Assembly: GCA_028284185.1 (NCBI GenBank)
Contig: JANQSG010000018.1
Span: 427,029-491,028, forward strand
Origin: Kangiella sp.
GTDB lineage: Bacteria; Pseudomonadota; Gammaproteobacteria; Enterobacterales; Kangiellaceae
Length of the DNA: 64,000 nt
Direction: 5' to 3'
Notes under the pieces: model-generated
Database searches by the model: none
The model's input: only the letters and a program-made list of their open reading frames with translations
What the model was told of the DNA's origin: nothing
Part shown: positions 1 to 9,428 of the stretch, piece by piece
Layout: every line of letters starts with the position of its first letter
Position numbering within the stretch: the first letter of the stretch is position 1
Translations under genes and position numbers: made by a program

Positions 1-2130
1 ACTAAAAGCCATGATAGGAGCATCATTAACACCATCGCCAACGGTCAAAACATGACGATCTGGATCGAACGATTTTAATTCTTGAATATATTTAAGTTTA
101 TCTTCGGGTTGCAAGCCATTCTTCCAATGCTTGATATTCAGGGTCTTTGCTAATTTTTCTACTTGCTCGCTGGGGTCGCCACTAAGTAAATGTAGTTCTT
201 TACCGCTTTGTTGTAGTCGCTGGGTCAGCTGCTGTGCTTTTTCCCGAATGGTATCGGTTAAAAGTACTTTAGCTAGAAGCTGATTATCATCAGCTAAATA
301 TAGAGCATTGGTTTCAATAGCGATTTTTAAATGTTCCAGTTTAGCCTGAATAAATTGAGCATTACCAAAGTAATAGTTAGCACCATCGATTTCTGCGCTC
401 ACACCAGCAAAAGGATAAATTTTGATTTGATTGGCTGTTACTGATTTTGAAGCAAAGGATGTAAAAGCTTTGGCAATGGGGTGCTCAGATTGTGATTCCA
501 TAGCTGCAATCATAGTCAGAATTTGTTCTTTATTGAGCGCTGAAAAAATATCCAGTTTTTCCAGAGTTAATTGGCCTTCAGTTAAAGTACCAGTTTTATC
601 AAAAACGACATCGCTGGTTTTTTCAAGTTTTTGCAGAAAATTTTGATCCTGCACTAAAAAATTCCGCTGATTAAGAGCAGATATGCCGCAGGTTAAAGCA
701 ACGGGTGTGGCCAGTGATAGTGCACAAGGGCAACTGACCACTAATACCGATATGGTGATCCACAACGCATGCTCCGGTTCTTTTGACCACCAATAACTAA
801 AGGTTACCGTGGCAATGATCAAAATAACCGCCACAAAATAGCGGGCGACTTTATCTGCGATCATGGTCAGTTGCGGCTTTTCAAGCAAGGCCATTCTTTG
901 CAGTTGTTTTAGCCTGTGAATAAAGCTTTGATCGTTTAAGTGAGTAACCTCGATTTCAATCGCAGTATCACCATTAACACTACCAGCCAGAACTCTGTCA
1001 TGGGTTTGCTTATTGATAGGCATAAATTCGCCACTAAGCATTGCTTCGTTAATAGACGTCGAGCCTTTTTTAATCACACCATCAAAAGCTATGGTTGCCC
1101 CTGGTTTTATCAGCAGTTGATCGCCAATGTTAATTTTCTGAATAGGCAGAGTGAGCAGTTGGTTGGAATTGTCAGGATCGATTTTTTGTACCAGCAGGTT
1201 ATTAAATTCTTTTTGATTAAATTGTTGCCGAACTTTTTGCCTGGCTCGATATTCCAGGTAGCGTCCGATTAATAAAAAGAATACAAACATAGTGACCGAA
1301 TCAAAATAGACTTCACCGCCCTGAGTTAAGGTAGCCCATATACTCGATAAATAAGCTAAGGTCAGGGCTAGCGCTATCGGCACATCCATATTCAGTTTGA
1401 AACTTTTTAATGCTCGCGAGGCACTTTGGAAAAAAGGGTAGCCGGAGTAGAATAAAACTGGAGTGGCGACTAAAAAACTGACCCAGCGCAAGAAGTTTCT
1501 ATGGGAAGTATCTATATCATCGAAGGCTCCTATATAAAGAGCTACCGCATACATCATCACTTGCATCATGCCTAAGCCTGCTAGTCCTAGCCTCTTTAAC
1601 CAGGTTTTATTATTATGCTGTTGAAGTTCCTGGGCCTGATCGGCTTGATAAGGTTTGGCTGGGTAACCGAGTTGATGAAAGCGGATGAGAATTTCGCTTA
1701 ATTTGCTGGTTTGACTATTCCATTCAAGGTAAATGCTTTGCTCTGAAACATTGGTTATGACTTTTCTCACTGCAGCCAGTTTACCGATATGCTTTTCAAT
1801 CAACCAGCTACAGGCGCTACATTGCAAATTATCACATAACAACTCTATCGACTGGTAATCAGAATCACTAGTAGCAACGAAACTGTCGAGAACTTCCTGT
1901 TCATCGAATATGGCTAATTCTTCAGGTACCAGATCTTCAGCTTTCGGCGCGGTACTGGTTCTAAACTTATAATAGTCATCCAGACCGTTGCTAATAATGG
2001 TTTCAGCAATACTGAAGCAGCCCATGCAGCAAAAATAGCGCTCTTTACCGTGATAAGTTAAGCTTTGATTGAAATTAACGGGAACGGGTAAATGGCAATG
2101 AAAACAAGCTGAAGCCTTTTGATCCGCCAT
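1..2130 (-). CDS. ccoI: CcoI/FixI-type copper-translocating P-type ATPase, cut by window edge
   Basis: Copper-exporting P1B ATPase that supplies copper for assembly of cbb3 oxidase. The reading frame is open for 710 codons to the left window edge, so the C-terminus (last transmembrane helices) is missing. Visible in order: an N-terminal Cys-rich region (CFHC near residue 10, then CCMGC), an HMA-like metal-binding motif CSAC near 105, several membrane segments from about 190, the transport motif SCPCALS near 465, the phosphorylation motif DKTGTLTEG near 511, SEHPIAKA, and the hinge GDGVNDAP near 698. The TGE motif of the actuator domain reads SGE here. The ATG directly abuts the ccoH stop codon, so it is the last visible gene of the cco operon. 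The Cys-rich extension and the position behind ccoGH separate it from a general CopA exporter. Confidence 0.93.
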   Translation of the reverse strand, partial: MADQKASACFHCHLPVPVNFNQSLTYHGKERYFCCMGCFSIAETIISNGLDDYYKFRTSTAPKAEDLVPEELAIFDEQEVLDSFVATSDSDYQSIELLCDNLQCSACSWLIEKHIGKLAAVRKVITNVSEQSIYLEWNSQTSKLSEILIRFHQLGYPAKPYQADQAQELQQHNNKTWLKRLGLAGLGMMQVMMYAVALYIGAFDDIDTSHRNFLRWVSFLVATPVLFYSGYPFFQSASRALKSFKLNMDVPIALALTLAYLSSIWATLTQGGEVYFDSVTMFVFFLLIGRYLEYRARQKVRQQFNQKEFNNLLVQKIDPDNSNQLLTLPIQKINIGDQLLIKPGATIAFDGVIKKGSTSINEAMLSGEFMPINKQTHDRVLAGSVNGDTAIEIEVTHLNDQSFIHRLKQLQRMALLEKPQLTMIADKVARYFVAVILIIATVTFSYWWSKEPEHALWITISVLVVSCPCALSLATPVALTCGISALNQRNFLVQDQNFLQKLEKTSDVVFDKTGTLTEGQLTLEKLDIFSALNKEQILTMIAAMESQSEHPIAKAFTSFASKSVTANQIKIYPFAGVSAEIDGANYYFGNAQFIQAKLEHLKIAIETNALYLADDNQLLAKVLLTDTIREKAQQLTQRLQQSGKELHLLSGDPSEQVEKLAKTLNIKHWKNGLQPEDKLKYIQELKSFDPDRHVLTVGDGVNDAPIMAFS

Positions 2131-2631
2131 TTACTGCCCTAGCAATAATGCTGTTTTTGTTGGTAATCGCCAATGGTTTTTTAAATGCCACTGTTCGGAG
2201 TAAGGATAAAGGGTGATATACCATTTGCCGTTGATGGCAGTCAGTTGTTCCGGAGTCAGGTAAGAAAAATATTGCCCATTAGTGGTCTGCTGTAATGATA
2301 GTGAAAAATCTTTGGATTTAATGGTGGCATGGCTAAATTCCAGCGTCAGACTTTCTGTAATCGGCTGTTCACTGTTCAGATTGAGCATGAATTTATTATC
2401 AGTCAAGGTAAGCTCCGCTTTAATTCCAAGAGATTTGGCGCGACGAAGTTTATCAAACTGCTTATTAATGGCTAAACCTTCCTTATAATAATCTTCTTTG
2501 ACTAAAGTATCGGCACCATCAATAGAAATGATGATCATGCTGATGCCGCCGATAATGGAGGCTAGTGGTATAGAAATTAAAAACCAGGGCCAAAACTGTT
2601 TATACCACGGCTGTTTATCTTGCTCTGTCAT
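2131..2631 (-). CDS. ccoH: CcoH/FixH family cbb3 oxidase assembly protein
   Basis: Small membrane-anchored protein of 166 aa needed for assembly or stability of cbb3 oxidase in the species studied. A cytoplasmic N-terminus of about 12 residues with PWYKQFWPWF leads into a single membrane segment (about 13-35). Then come the family-typical VKEDYYKEGLAIN motif and a periplasmic beta-rich domain. It lies 4 bp downstream of ccoG and its stop touches the ccoI start. The identification rests on the YYKEG motif plus the conserved GHI gene order. Confidence 0.9.
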   Translation of the reverse strand: MTEQDKQPWYKQFWPWFLISIPLASIIGGISMIIISIDGADTLVKEDYYKEGLAINKQFDKLRRAKSLGIKAELTLTDNKFMLNLNSEQPITESLTLEFSHATIKSKDFSLSLQQTTNGQYFSYLTPEQLTAINGKWYITLYPYSEQWHLKNHWRLPTKTALLLGQ

Positions 2632-2635
2632 GCGA

Positions 2636-4045
2636 TTATCGTCTTCGGGTTAAGGCTGGGCCTAAAAATCTTGCAGGTTCGGTGACCTGAATACTGGGGT
2701 TGTCCACATCATTTAAATTAATCAATACTTCAATATTGCTCTTTTCCATGTGAATTGGATCAACCGACAATCTGATCGGGAAGGTTTCTACATTACCAGC
2801 AGTAACAGTCACTTCTGAAGGGCCTTTATAAACCATTTCAGATAGCGCATCAATCTTAATCTGATAGGTTCGATCTTGTTGTGATTTATTGAGCACTTTT
2901 AATTTATAAATGTTCTCTACCAGGCCTTGGCTATTGGTAATATAGAGGCGATTACGATCTTTGATAATATCGAGTTCCAGCGGAGTGCGGAGTGCGATTG
3001 ATGAAACAAAGGCGCCGGATAATAATAATAGCACCAAACCATAACCAATGGTCTTTGGCCGCAGTAACTTGATGGTTTTGCCTTCTTCCTTATGTTCTGT
3101 AGTATAGCGAATCAGGCCTTTAGGATAGTCCATTTTTTCCATCACTTGATCGCAAACATCGATACAGGCGGCACAAGCAATACATTCATATTGTAAGCCA
3201 TTGCGAATATCAATGCCGGTCGGACAGACATGAACACACTGCATACAATCAATACAATCGCCCAGTCCTTGCTCTTTATAGTTATCAGAGCCTTTCTTGC
3301 GAGCGCCACGCGATTCACCACGTTTCTCATCGTAGGAAATGATCAAAGTATCCTTATCGAACATGGAGCTTTGAAAGCGTGCATAAGGACACATATAGAT
3401 ACAAACTTGTTCGCGCAACTTGCCAGCATTACCCCAGGTAGCAAAGCTGTAGAATAAAACCCAAAAAGTTTCCCAGGGGCCTGTACTAAAGGCCAAAATC
3501 TCATGGGTTAAGGTTTTGATTGGGGTAAAATAGCCAACAAAGGTGTAACCTGTGAATAAGGCTAAAATTATCCATAGAAAATGTTTGCTAAATTTAATAC
3601 GGATTTTTTGCAAATTCCACTTTTGTTTGCTGAGTTTGATTTGTTTGTTGCGATCACCTTCAACCAGCCGCTCTACCCACACAAACAGTTGTGTCCAGAC
3701 GGTTTGCGGACAGGCATAACCACACCATAAACGGCCAGCGACTGAAGTAAAAAAGAACAACGCCAGTGCTGCTATGACCAATAGCAGGGAAAGGAATATA
3801 AAATCCTGGGGCCAGAAAGTAATGCCAAACAAACGAAATTGGCGAGCAGGTAAGTCCAGCAAAATTGCTTGCTGACCATTCCAGGTCAGCCAAGGCCCAA
3901 GATAGTAGAGGCCAAGTAGCGCCCAAACGGATAAGACCCGAAAATTGTTAAAGAAACCTTTAACTTTTTTGGGTCTTATCTTTACACGTTTTTCATAGAG
4001 ATCCTTCTCATTACCTACAAGATACGTATCATCTTGAGTGTTCAT
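2636..4045 (-). CDS. ccoG: CcoG (RdxA/FixG) cbb3 oxidase accessory iron-sulfur protein
   Basis: Membrane-bound ferredoxin-like protein; family members act in copper reduction and delivery during cbb3 maturation. Seen in the 469 aa: membrane segments around 35-55, 85-105 and 155-175; the WCGYACPQT motif near residue 107; two 4Fe-4S cluster motifs, CxxCxxCxxxCP near 262-273 and CxxCxxCxxxC near 287-297; another membrane helix near 335-350; and a C-terminal Ig-like periplasmic domain typical of FixG. It sits 15 bp after ccoP in the operon. The length matches the family. Confidence 0.95.
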   Translation of the reverse strand: MNTQDDTYLVGNEKDLYEKRVKIRPKKVKGFFNNFRVLSVWALLGLYYLGPWLTWNGQQAILLDLPARQFRLFGITFWPQDFIFLSLLLVIAALALFFFTSVAGRLWCGYACPQTVWTQLFVWVERLVEGDRNKQIKLSKQKWNLQKIRIKFSKHFLWIILALFTGYTFVGYFTPIKTLTHEILAFSTGPWETFWVLFYSFATWGNAGKLREQVCIYMCPYARFQSSMFDKDTLIISYDEKRGESRGARKKGSDNYKEQGLGDCIDCMQCVHVCPTGIDIRNGLQYECIACAACIDVCDQVMEKMDYPKGLIRYTTEHKEEGKTIKLLRPKTIGYGLVLLLLSGAFVSSIALRTPLELDIIKDRNRLYITNSQGLVENIYKLKVLNKSQQDRTYQIKIDALSEMVYKGPSEVTVTAGNVETFPIRLSVDPIHMEKSNIEVLINLNDVDNPSIQVTEPARFLGPALTRRR

Positions 4046-4060
4046 TGTTAGGCCTCTTGG

Positions 4061-4969
4061 CTAGTTATCAGCTTTATCCTTATTTTGAGATAAACTATAC
4101 ACATAAGCTGTTACCAGGTGTACTTTTTCAGGGCCTAAAATGTCTTCATGCGCAGGCATATGATTCATACGGCCATTGCGAATGACGTCTTTAACTAAGC
4201 CAGGAGAAGCACCATGTAGCCAGACTGAGTCAACCAGGTTTGGTGCACCAAGTGCTTGGTTACCTTTAAGGCTCTGGCCATGACAGGCCGCACAGTTTTT
4301 ATTGTATACCGCTTCACCTTCAGCAACCAACTCTTTCACAAAAGCACGAGGTTGTTCGTTTTTGCTGCTGATGTAGCTGGATACACTGTCAATTTCCTGT
4401 GCACTGAGGATGCTTGACCAGGCTATCATAACACCATTACGACCTTTCATAATTGAGGCCTTGATTTGCTCAGGGCTACCGCCATACAGCCAATCATCAT
4501 CGGTTAGGTTGGGAAAACCTAATGAACCGCGCGCATCGGCACCATGACAACCAAAACAGGTGTTAGCAAAAATTGCTTGTCCCATTTTGATGGCTTCTGG
4601 TTGATTTTGTAAGGCTTTAATACTCATGTCGGCGTATTTTTCATAAAGCGGTAAGTATTTTTCATCGGCCGCTTTTACTTCCTGAGCATATTGATTACTT
4701 TGTGACCAGCCTAATACTCCCTGGAATTTACCCAGGCCAGGATAAAGTATCAAGTAAACTACGGAGAAGATAATAGTGATATAAAATAACCACAACCACC
4801 AACGGGGTAGCGGGTTATCATATTCTTCGATGCCATCATAAATATGACCGGTGGTTTTAGTCTCTTGACCTGATGGTTTCTTTTTACGAGTAAAGTATAA
4901 CAGTGCAACACAACCTGCGATATTGATGACTGTAATAGCGATGATATAAATGCTCCAAAAATTACTCAT
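4061..4969 (-). CDS. ccoP: Cytochrome c oxidase cbb3-type, diheme subunit III CcoP
   Basis: Membrane-anchored diheme cytochrome c that passes electrons from soluble cytochrome c to CcoO/CcoN. The 302 aa show an N-terminal helix (about 5-27), the family motif YDGIEEYDNPLPRWW, a second helix (about 58-80), then two cytochrome c domains with heme motifs CFGCH near 137 and CAACH near 224. Its ATG overlaps the ccoQ stop by 4 bp (ATGA), indicating translational coupling. Confidence 0.97.
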   Translation of the reverse strand: MSNFWSIYIIAITVINIAGCVALLYFTRKKKPSGQETKTTGHIYDGIEEYDNPLPRWWLWLFYITIIFSVVYLILYPGLGKFQGVLGWSQSNQYAQEVKAADEKYLPLYEKYADMSIKALQNQPEAIKMGQAIFANTCFGCHGADARGSLGFPNLTDDDWLYGGSPEQIKASIMKGRNGVMIAWSSILSAQEIDSVSSYISSKNEQPRAFVKELVAEGEAVYNKNCAACHGQSLKGNQALGAPNLVDSVWLHGASPGLVKDVIRNGRMNHMPAHEDILGPEKVHLVTAYVYSLSQNKDKADN

Positions 4970-5139
4970 AGCTGCTTGTCCTCATCATTCGAATTTGAAT
5001 TGGCTTCGGCGTCTAATACCATACGTGAAGCCTTGTCATATTTGTTTTTATTACGTTTGGAGTACACTTGAAAACAGATCACAATAAACAGGACCATTGC
5101 AATTAAAGTGATAACACCACGTAAAGTGTTGATATCCAT
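4966..5139 (-). CDS. ccoQ: CcoQ, small subunit of cbb3 oxidase
   Basis: A 57-residue frame between ccoO and ccoP, translated from the reverse strand. It begins MDINTLRGV, has one hydrophobic helix (about residues 8-24, TLIAMVLFIVICF), a basic stretch SKRNKNKYDKA, and an acidic tail ending NDEDKQL. Size, single helix and position match CcoQ/FixQ, a small helix that stabilises CcoP in the complex. Its start overlaps the ccoO stop by one base and its stop overlaps the ccoP start by four. Sequence conservation in this family is low, so context carries much of the call. Confidence 0.9.
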   Translation of the reverse strand: MDINTLRGVITLIAMVLFIVICFQVYSKRNKNKYDKASRMVLDAEANSNSNDEDKQL

Positions 5140-5756
5140 TAGCGTGCTCCTGTTTTGTTAGTGACTTCCAAGCCTTGCGATTGTAAATAGGCAATCAAGG
5201 CTTCCATTTCGGTTTTACCTTCGACTTCAGCTGCAGCATTACTGATTTGCTCATCGGTATAGGGCACGCCAAGTTTTTTCATGGCAGTGAGTTTTTTCGG
5301 TGTTTGTTCTGAGTTTATTAGGTTTTCAGCCAACCAGGGGTAAGAAGGCATATTAGACTCGGGCACTACATCACGTGGATTAATTAAATGAACGCGATGC
5401 CACTCGTCACTGTAACGTCCACCAACTCGTGCCAGGTCAGGGCCAGTACGTTTTGAACCCCATAGGAATGGAAATTCATACACATCTTCACCAGCCACCG
5501 AATAAGGGCCAAAACGCTCGGTTTCGGCACGGAAAGGGCGTACCATTTGTGAGTGACATACGTGGCAGCCTTCTTTGATATAGACGTCACGGCCTTCTAG
5601 TTGCAAAGCGGTATAAGGTTTTAAACCATCTACCGGCTCGGTAGTATTTTTCACGAAGAACAATGGCACGATTTCGGCCAAGCCACCAAAGCTGATGACA
5701 ATAACAATCAAAATCCCCATCAAAGCCACATTCTTTTCAACTTTATCATGATTCAT
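5139..5756 (-). CDS. ccoO: Cytochrome c oxidase cbb3-type, monoheme subunit II CcoO
   Basis: Monoheme cytochrome c subunit of cbb3 oxidase. The 205 aa carry an N-terminal transmembrane anchor (about 10-33), the heme motif CHVCH near residues 62-66 followed by SQMVRPF, and the conserved [21 protein letters not shown] region and the Met ligand region SNMPSYPWL. All are hallmarks of FixO/CcoO. It begins 11 bp after ccoN and overlaps ccoQ by one base. Confidence 0.97.
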   Translation of the reverse strand: MNHDKVEKNVALMGILIVIVISFGGLAEIVPLFFVKNTTEPVDGLKPYTALQLEGRDVYIKEGCHVCHSQMVRPFRAETERFGPYSVAGEDVYEFPFLWGSKRTGPDLARVGGRYSDEWHRVHLINPRDVVPESNMPSYPWLAENLINSEQTPKKLTAMKKLGVPYTDEQISNAAAEVEGKTEMEALIAYLQSQGLEVTNKTGAR

Positions 5757-5767
5757 GTTGCTGCTCC

Positions 5768-7198
5768 TTAATGTGCTGGCTCTGGGATACGAGTATCGGC
5801 TGCTTCGGGTTTAGAGACAGTTTTTATCACGTTATAGAACATGATGAACATGCCTGTCAGGAACAAGAAGCCGCCTAATAAACGAATACCGTATTGAGGA
5901 TAAGTGTTTTCTAAAATCTGTACCCAAGTGTAAGTCAAGGTGCCGTCAGGATTAGTGGCGCGAGCCATTAAGCCTTGAGTCAAACCTGCGATCCACATAG
6001 ATACGATATAAAGTACTACACCGATGGTGGATAACCAGAAGTGTAGATTAATCAATTTAATGCTGTGCATTTGTTTCTTGCCAAACAGGCCAGGGATCAA
6101 TGAGTAAAGTGCACCAATCGACACCATTGCTACCCATCCTAAAGCGCCTGAGTGAACGTGGCCTACCGTCCAGTCCGTATAATGTGACAAGGCATTTACC
6201 GTCTTAATAGCCATCATTGGGCCTTCAAAAGTAGACATGCCGTAGAAAGACAATGAAACGATTAAGAATTTCAAAATGGGATCGGTTCTTAATTTATGCC
6301 AGGCGCCGGATAAGGTCATAATACCGTTGATCATGCCGCCCCAGGACGGTGCCAATAAAATCAAGGAGAAAACCATACCTAAAGATTGTGCCCAATCTGG
6401 TAATGCAGTGTAGTGCAAGTGATGCGGGCCAGCCCACATATAAACGGCGATTAGAGCCCAAAAGTGTACGATGGATAAACGATAGGAATAAACCGGACGT
6501 TCAGCTTGTTTAGGTACAAAGTAGTACATGATACCTAAGAAACCAGCGGTCAGATAAAAGCCTACAGCATTATGGCCGTACCACCATTGCACCATAGCGT
6601 CGATAGCGCCTGAATAAGCTGAGTAGGATTTCCAGGTAGTAAAATCAATAGGTAATGCAGCGCTATTAACTAGGTGTAATACAGCAACTGTGATAATAAA
6701 GGCTCCAAAGAACCAGTTGGCGACATAAATATGTGAGGTTTTACGCTTAATAATGGTACCGAAGAATAAAATCGCATAGGCCACCCAGACAATGGTGATT
6801 AAAATATCAATTGGCCATTCCAGTTCGGCGTATTCTTTAGCTGAAGTTAAGCCCATCGGCAAAGTAATAGCGGCTAAAAGGATAACCAATTGCCAGCCCC
6901 AGAATACAAAACTGGCCAGCTTGTCGCTGAATAAGCGCGTGTGACAGGTTCTCTGTACGCAATAGAGTGAGGTGGCCATCAAGACACAGCCACCAAAAGC
7001 AAAAATCACTGCGTTGGTGTGTAAGGGCCTTAAGCGACCATAACTTAGCCATGCGGTATCAAAATTTAATGCTGGAATCCATAACTGGGCAGCGATTAAC
7101 ACCCCCACAGCCATACCAACAATACCCCAAACTACAGCCATGATAGAAAATTGTCTAATGACCTTATAGCTGTAGTTATTGTTTGTGTTCTCTCCCAT
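5768..7198 (-). CDS. ccoN: Cytochrome c oxidase cbb3-type, catalytic subunit I CcoN
   Basis: Catalytic heme-copper subunit that reduces oxygen at low oxygen tension and pumps protons. The 476 aa form about 12 membrane segments. Conserved His motifs are visible: RPLHTNAV (low-spin heme), [13 protein letters not shown] with the cbb3-specific Tyr helix, GPHHLHYT (CuB histidines) and [10 protein letters not shown] (heme ligands). A Shine-Dalgarno-like AGGTGGA precedes the ATG. It is the first gene of the cco operon and lies about 80 bp downstream of an FNR/ANR palindrome, so induction under low oxygen is expected. Confidence 0.98.
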   Translation of the reverse strand: MGENTNNNYSYKVIRQFSIMAVVWGIVGMAVGVLIAAQLWIPALNFDTAWLSYGRLRPLHTNAVIFAFGGCVLMATSLYCVQRTCHTRLFSDKLASFVFWGWQLVILLAAITLPMGLTSAKEYAELEWPIDILITIVWVAYAILFFGTIIKRKTSHIYVANWFFGAFIITVAVLHLVNSAALPIDFTTWKSYSAYSGAIDAMVQWWYGHNAVGFYLTAGFLGIMYYFVPKQAERPVYSYRLSIVHFWALIAVYMWAGPHHLHYTALPDWAQSLGMVFSLILLAPSWGGMINGIMTLSGAWHKLRTDPILKFLIVSLSFYGMSTFEGPMMAIKTVNALSHYTDWTVGHVHSGALGWVAMVSIGALYSLIPGLFGKKQMHSIKLINLHFWLSTIGVVLYIVSMWIAGLTQGLMARATNPDGTLTYTWVQILENTYPQYGIRLLGGFLFLTGMFIMFYNVIKTVSKPEAADTRIPEPAH

Positions 7199-7271
7199 CC
7201 CAAATCCACCTATTAGTTGGTTTGTTACAAAATTTCGCAGCTACATTATCTATTACTAACATAGCAACTTC

Positions 7272-7285
7272 TTGATCTAGATCAA
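7272..7285. promoter_or_regulatory. FNR/ANR box upstream of ccoN
   Basis: TTGATCTAGATCAA is a perfect palindrome matching the FNR/ANR consensus TTGAT-N4-ATCAA. Its centre lies 80 bp before the ccoN ATG, suiting activation from about -40 of the cco promoter under low oxygen. It stands in the 357-bp gap 7199-7555, in which I see no RNA gene or further clear site; the rest presumably holds the promoters of ccoN (minus) and of the copper operon (plus). Confidence 0.88.
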
Positions 7286-7555
7286 TTATCCAGTGGTAGT
7301 CGAATACCCTCTGGAATTTTAATAAAAATCAAGCAATTAGGAAGTTATAATATTAACATAGAAAAATTGTTTTCAGGGCGCATTTCCGCGCTAATAATAA
7401 AAATATTTATTCCAAAATAACTGACATTTTTATCCGTTATAGTATTGAAGTAAGCAGTGGCAGGGCCTTAAAAATAAATTGCTTGAATTCAAAATTGGTT
7501 ATTGCGTTTTAGTGTTTTTTTTGCTGAAATTGTAAATTGGTATCGGTGTTCATAA

Positions 7556-7924
7556 ATGGTTCCACTGTTGAACAAGTTAATTTTGAGTATCTTTTTGCTG
7601 GTTTTCACAATGGCTTCTATAAGCCAGGCGTTTGCTATGCCAGTAGAAGATTGCTCAAAAATGACAGAAGAAACCAATATGCATATGGAACATGCTATGC
7701 ATAAGATGGATAAAGAGTCGCACCAAACTGTTGAGGAGACTGATTGTTGTAATTCTGATGGTTCCTGTTCCATGCAACATTGTTTTATCAATATGCCGGC
7801 TTTTATCAGTCAGTTAGAGTCTCTTTCAATCAAGCCAGTCCATATTTCAGACAAATATTTCTATGATCAAGGCTATTTAAGTAGAGTTTTTGACAGCCTC
7901 TACCGGCCTCCCATTTTCAGTTAA
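7556..7924 (+). CDS. Small secreted Met/His/Cys-rich protein heading the copper efflux operon
   Basis: I do not recognise a named family. The 122 aa begin with a signal peptide (about 1-27, ending SQAFA) followed by a segment dense in Met, His and Cys: MHMEHAMHKMDK, then DCCNSDGSCSMQHC near 60-75, followed by a hydrophilic tail. Such residues bind Cu(I)/Ag(I). With CusCBA-like genes following on the same strand, a periplasmic metal-binding or metal-responsive role is inferred, as for the short cysteine-rich proteins that often precede cus/czc operons. An antisense frame of 100 codons covers it but lacks any such logic. No strong ribosome-binding site precedes the ATG; Met19 is an alternative start, though it would shorten the signal peptide. 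Confidence 0.7.
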   Translation: MVPLLNKLILSIFLLVFTMASISQAFAMPVEDCSKMTEETNMHMEHAMHKMDKESHQTVEETDCCNSDGSCSMQHCFINMPAFISQLESLSIKPVHISDKYFYDQGYLSRVFDSLYRPPIFS

Positions 7925-8015
7925 TCATTCCTTAATATCCACTTACGGATAACACATTCTACTTTCGGCTAAATATTTAGCTGAATTATTTATTGGTTTA
8001 CTGTTGTTGGGGGCT

Positions 8016-9428
8016 ATGATGCCTAAATTTATCAATCAGGTGCTTGGATATAGAAGCCTGTTATTTGTTGTCACATTGTTATTTTTTTCGGTAGCGCGAG
8101 TTGAAGCGAGTGAAGTTTTGAGCTTGAAAGAAGCCATACGACTGGCTCAAAAGTATGATCCCTGGCTAAGTAAAAGCAAAAATCAGCAAAAAGCTTTATT
8201 GGCACAAAGTCTTGCTGTTGATGTTCTGCCCGATCCCAAAGTTTCTGTTAGTCTGGCTAATTTGCCAACGGATACTTTTGAATTTAACCAAGAACCGATG
8301 ACCCAATTTAAAATCGGATTTTCGCAAAGGTTTCCGAGAGGAAATACGTTAGAGTTGCAATCGAAGCGATTGAAAATTCTTAGCGAACAAGAGCCCTGGT
8401 TAAGAGAAGATCGTAAAGCCAAAGTCAGCGTGATAGCAGCAAACCTGTGGTTGGATGCTTACCAGGCTCAAGCCAGCATTGATTTAATAGAGAAAAACAG
8501 AAATTTATTTGAGCAGCTGATAGAAATCGCTGAAGCTGGTTACTCTTCAACTTTTAGTAAAGCCCAGCAGCAAGATATTATTCGAGCGGAACTGGAATTA
8601 ACACGGCTCGAAGACAAGTTGTTTAAATTAAGCCAAAAGCAAAAAATAGCTTTAAAAACACTGAGTGAGTGGATAAGTCAAAACTATCAGAAAGACTTAA
8701 ACGTAGCAGCTTTGCAGCAGCAAAAGACAAGTATTTTTATCCTTCCTTCACAATTGCCAGTGGTGCAAGCGCTTTATTCTGAGCAGTTGTTCAATTCAGA
8801 AATCAGCATCTATAACTCAAAAGAAGTTTTAGACAAAGTCAAACGGCATCCTTTAATCAGAAGTATTGATAAACAAGTAGCAGCTAGTGATACCAACATC
8901 GAGTTAGCAAGGCAGTCGTACAAGCCTGAGTGGGGAATTAATGCCAGTTATGCTTATCGGGATGCTTCGCCTTCCGGTATTGATAGAGCAGATTTTTTTA
9001 GCATAGGTGTTAGTCTGAATATTCCCTTGTTTACTTCAAGTAAACAGGACAATCAGGTTAAGGCGGCAATTTCCGGTAAAGAAGCTGTAAAAAATAATAA
9101 ATGGCTTGCGCTTAGAGATTTTTTCTCAGCGATTGAAGTAGAAAGAACAAAGTTGCAAGAATTGAAACAAAGGCATCAGTTGTACCAAAAAACTTTGTTG
9201 CCACAAATGCAACAGCAGGCTGAAGCTGCTTTGAATGCTTATACCAATGGAGTCAGTGATTTTGCTGAAGTGGTTAGAGCGCGAATTGCACAACTGGACG
9301 CTCAGATTGAAGCTTTATCAATTGACGTGGAGAAACTTAAATCAAATATACAGTTAAATTATTTTTTTATAAAAAATGCAGCACAACTTATTGAAATGAA
9401 TGCTACTTCAGGAGAGAGCCATGAATAA
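8016..9428 (+). CDS. CusC/TolC-family outer-membrane channel of the copper efflux system
   Basis: Outer-membrane factor forming the exit duct of a tripartite RND pump. After a signal peptide (ending near RVEAS) comes LSLKEAIRLAQKYDP, the typical start of an outer membrane efflux repeat. Two long helical, Gln/Leu-rich repeats follow (about 30-230 and 270-460). I prefer the tandem ATGs at 8016/8019 over an upstream TTG at 8004; a GGGGG run precedes them. The stop overlaps the start of the adaptor gene by 8 bp. A copper/silver specificity is inferred from the neighbours, since outer-membrane factors themselves are not metal-specific. Confidence 0.88.
   Translation: MMPKFINQVLGYRSLLFVVTLLFFSVARVEASEVLSLKEAIRLAQKYDPWLSKSKNQQKALLAQSLAVDVLPDPKVSVSLANLPTDTFEFNQEPMTQFKIGFSQRFPRGNTLELQSKRLKILSEQEPWLREDRKAKVSVIAANLWLDAYQAQASIDLIEKNRNLFEQLIEIAEAGYSSTFSKAQQQDIIRAELELTRLEDKLFKLSQKQKIALKTLSEWISQNYQKDLNVAALQQQKTSIFILPSQLPVVQALYSEQLFNSEISIYNSKEVLDKVKRHPLIRSIDKQVAASDTNIELARQSYKPEWGINASYAYRDASPSGIDRADFFSIGVSLNIPLFTSSKQDNQVKAAISGKEAVKNNKWLALRDFFSAIEVERTKLQELKQRHQLYQKTLLPQMQQQAEAALNAYTNGVSDFAEVVRARIAQLDAQIEALSIDVEKLKSNIQLNYFFIKNAAQLIEMNATSGESHE

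Noticed and set aside
1050..1060. Isolated AGACGTC in ccoI, and similar ones near 5583 and 23803
   Set aside because: Single, inside coding regions, without a tandem partner 8 bp away; expected by chance.
7489..7791. 100-codon frame antisense to the small metal-binding-like protein
   Set aside because: No signal or family motif; the plus-strand frame has a clean signal peptide and metal-ligand clusters and fits the operon.
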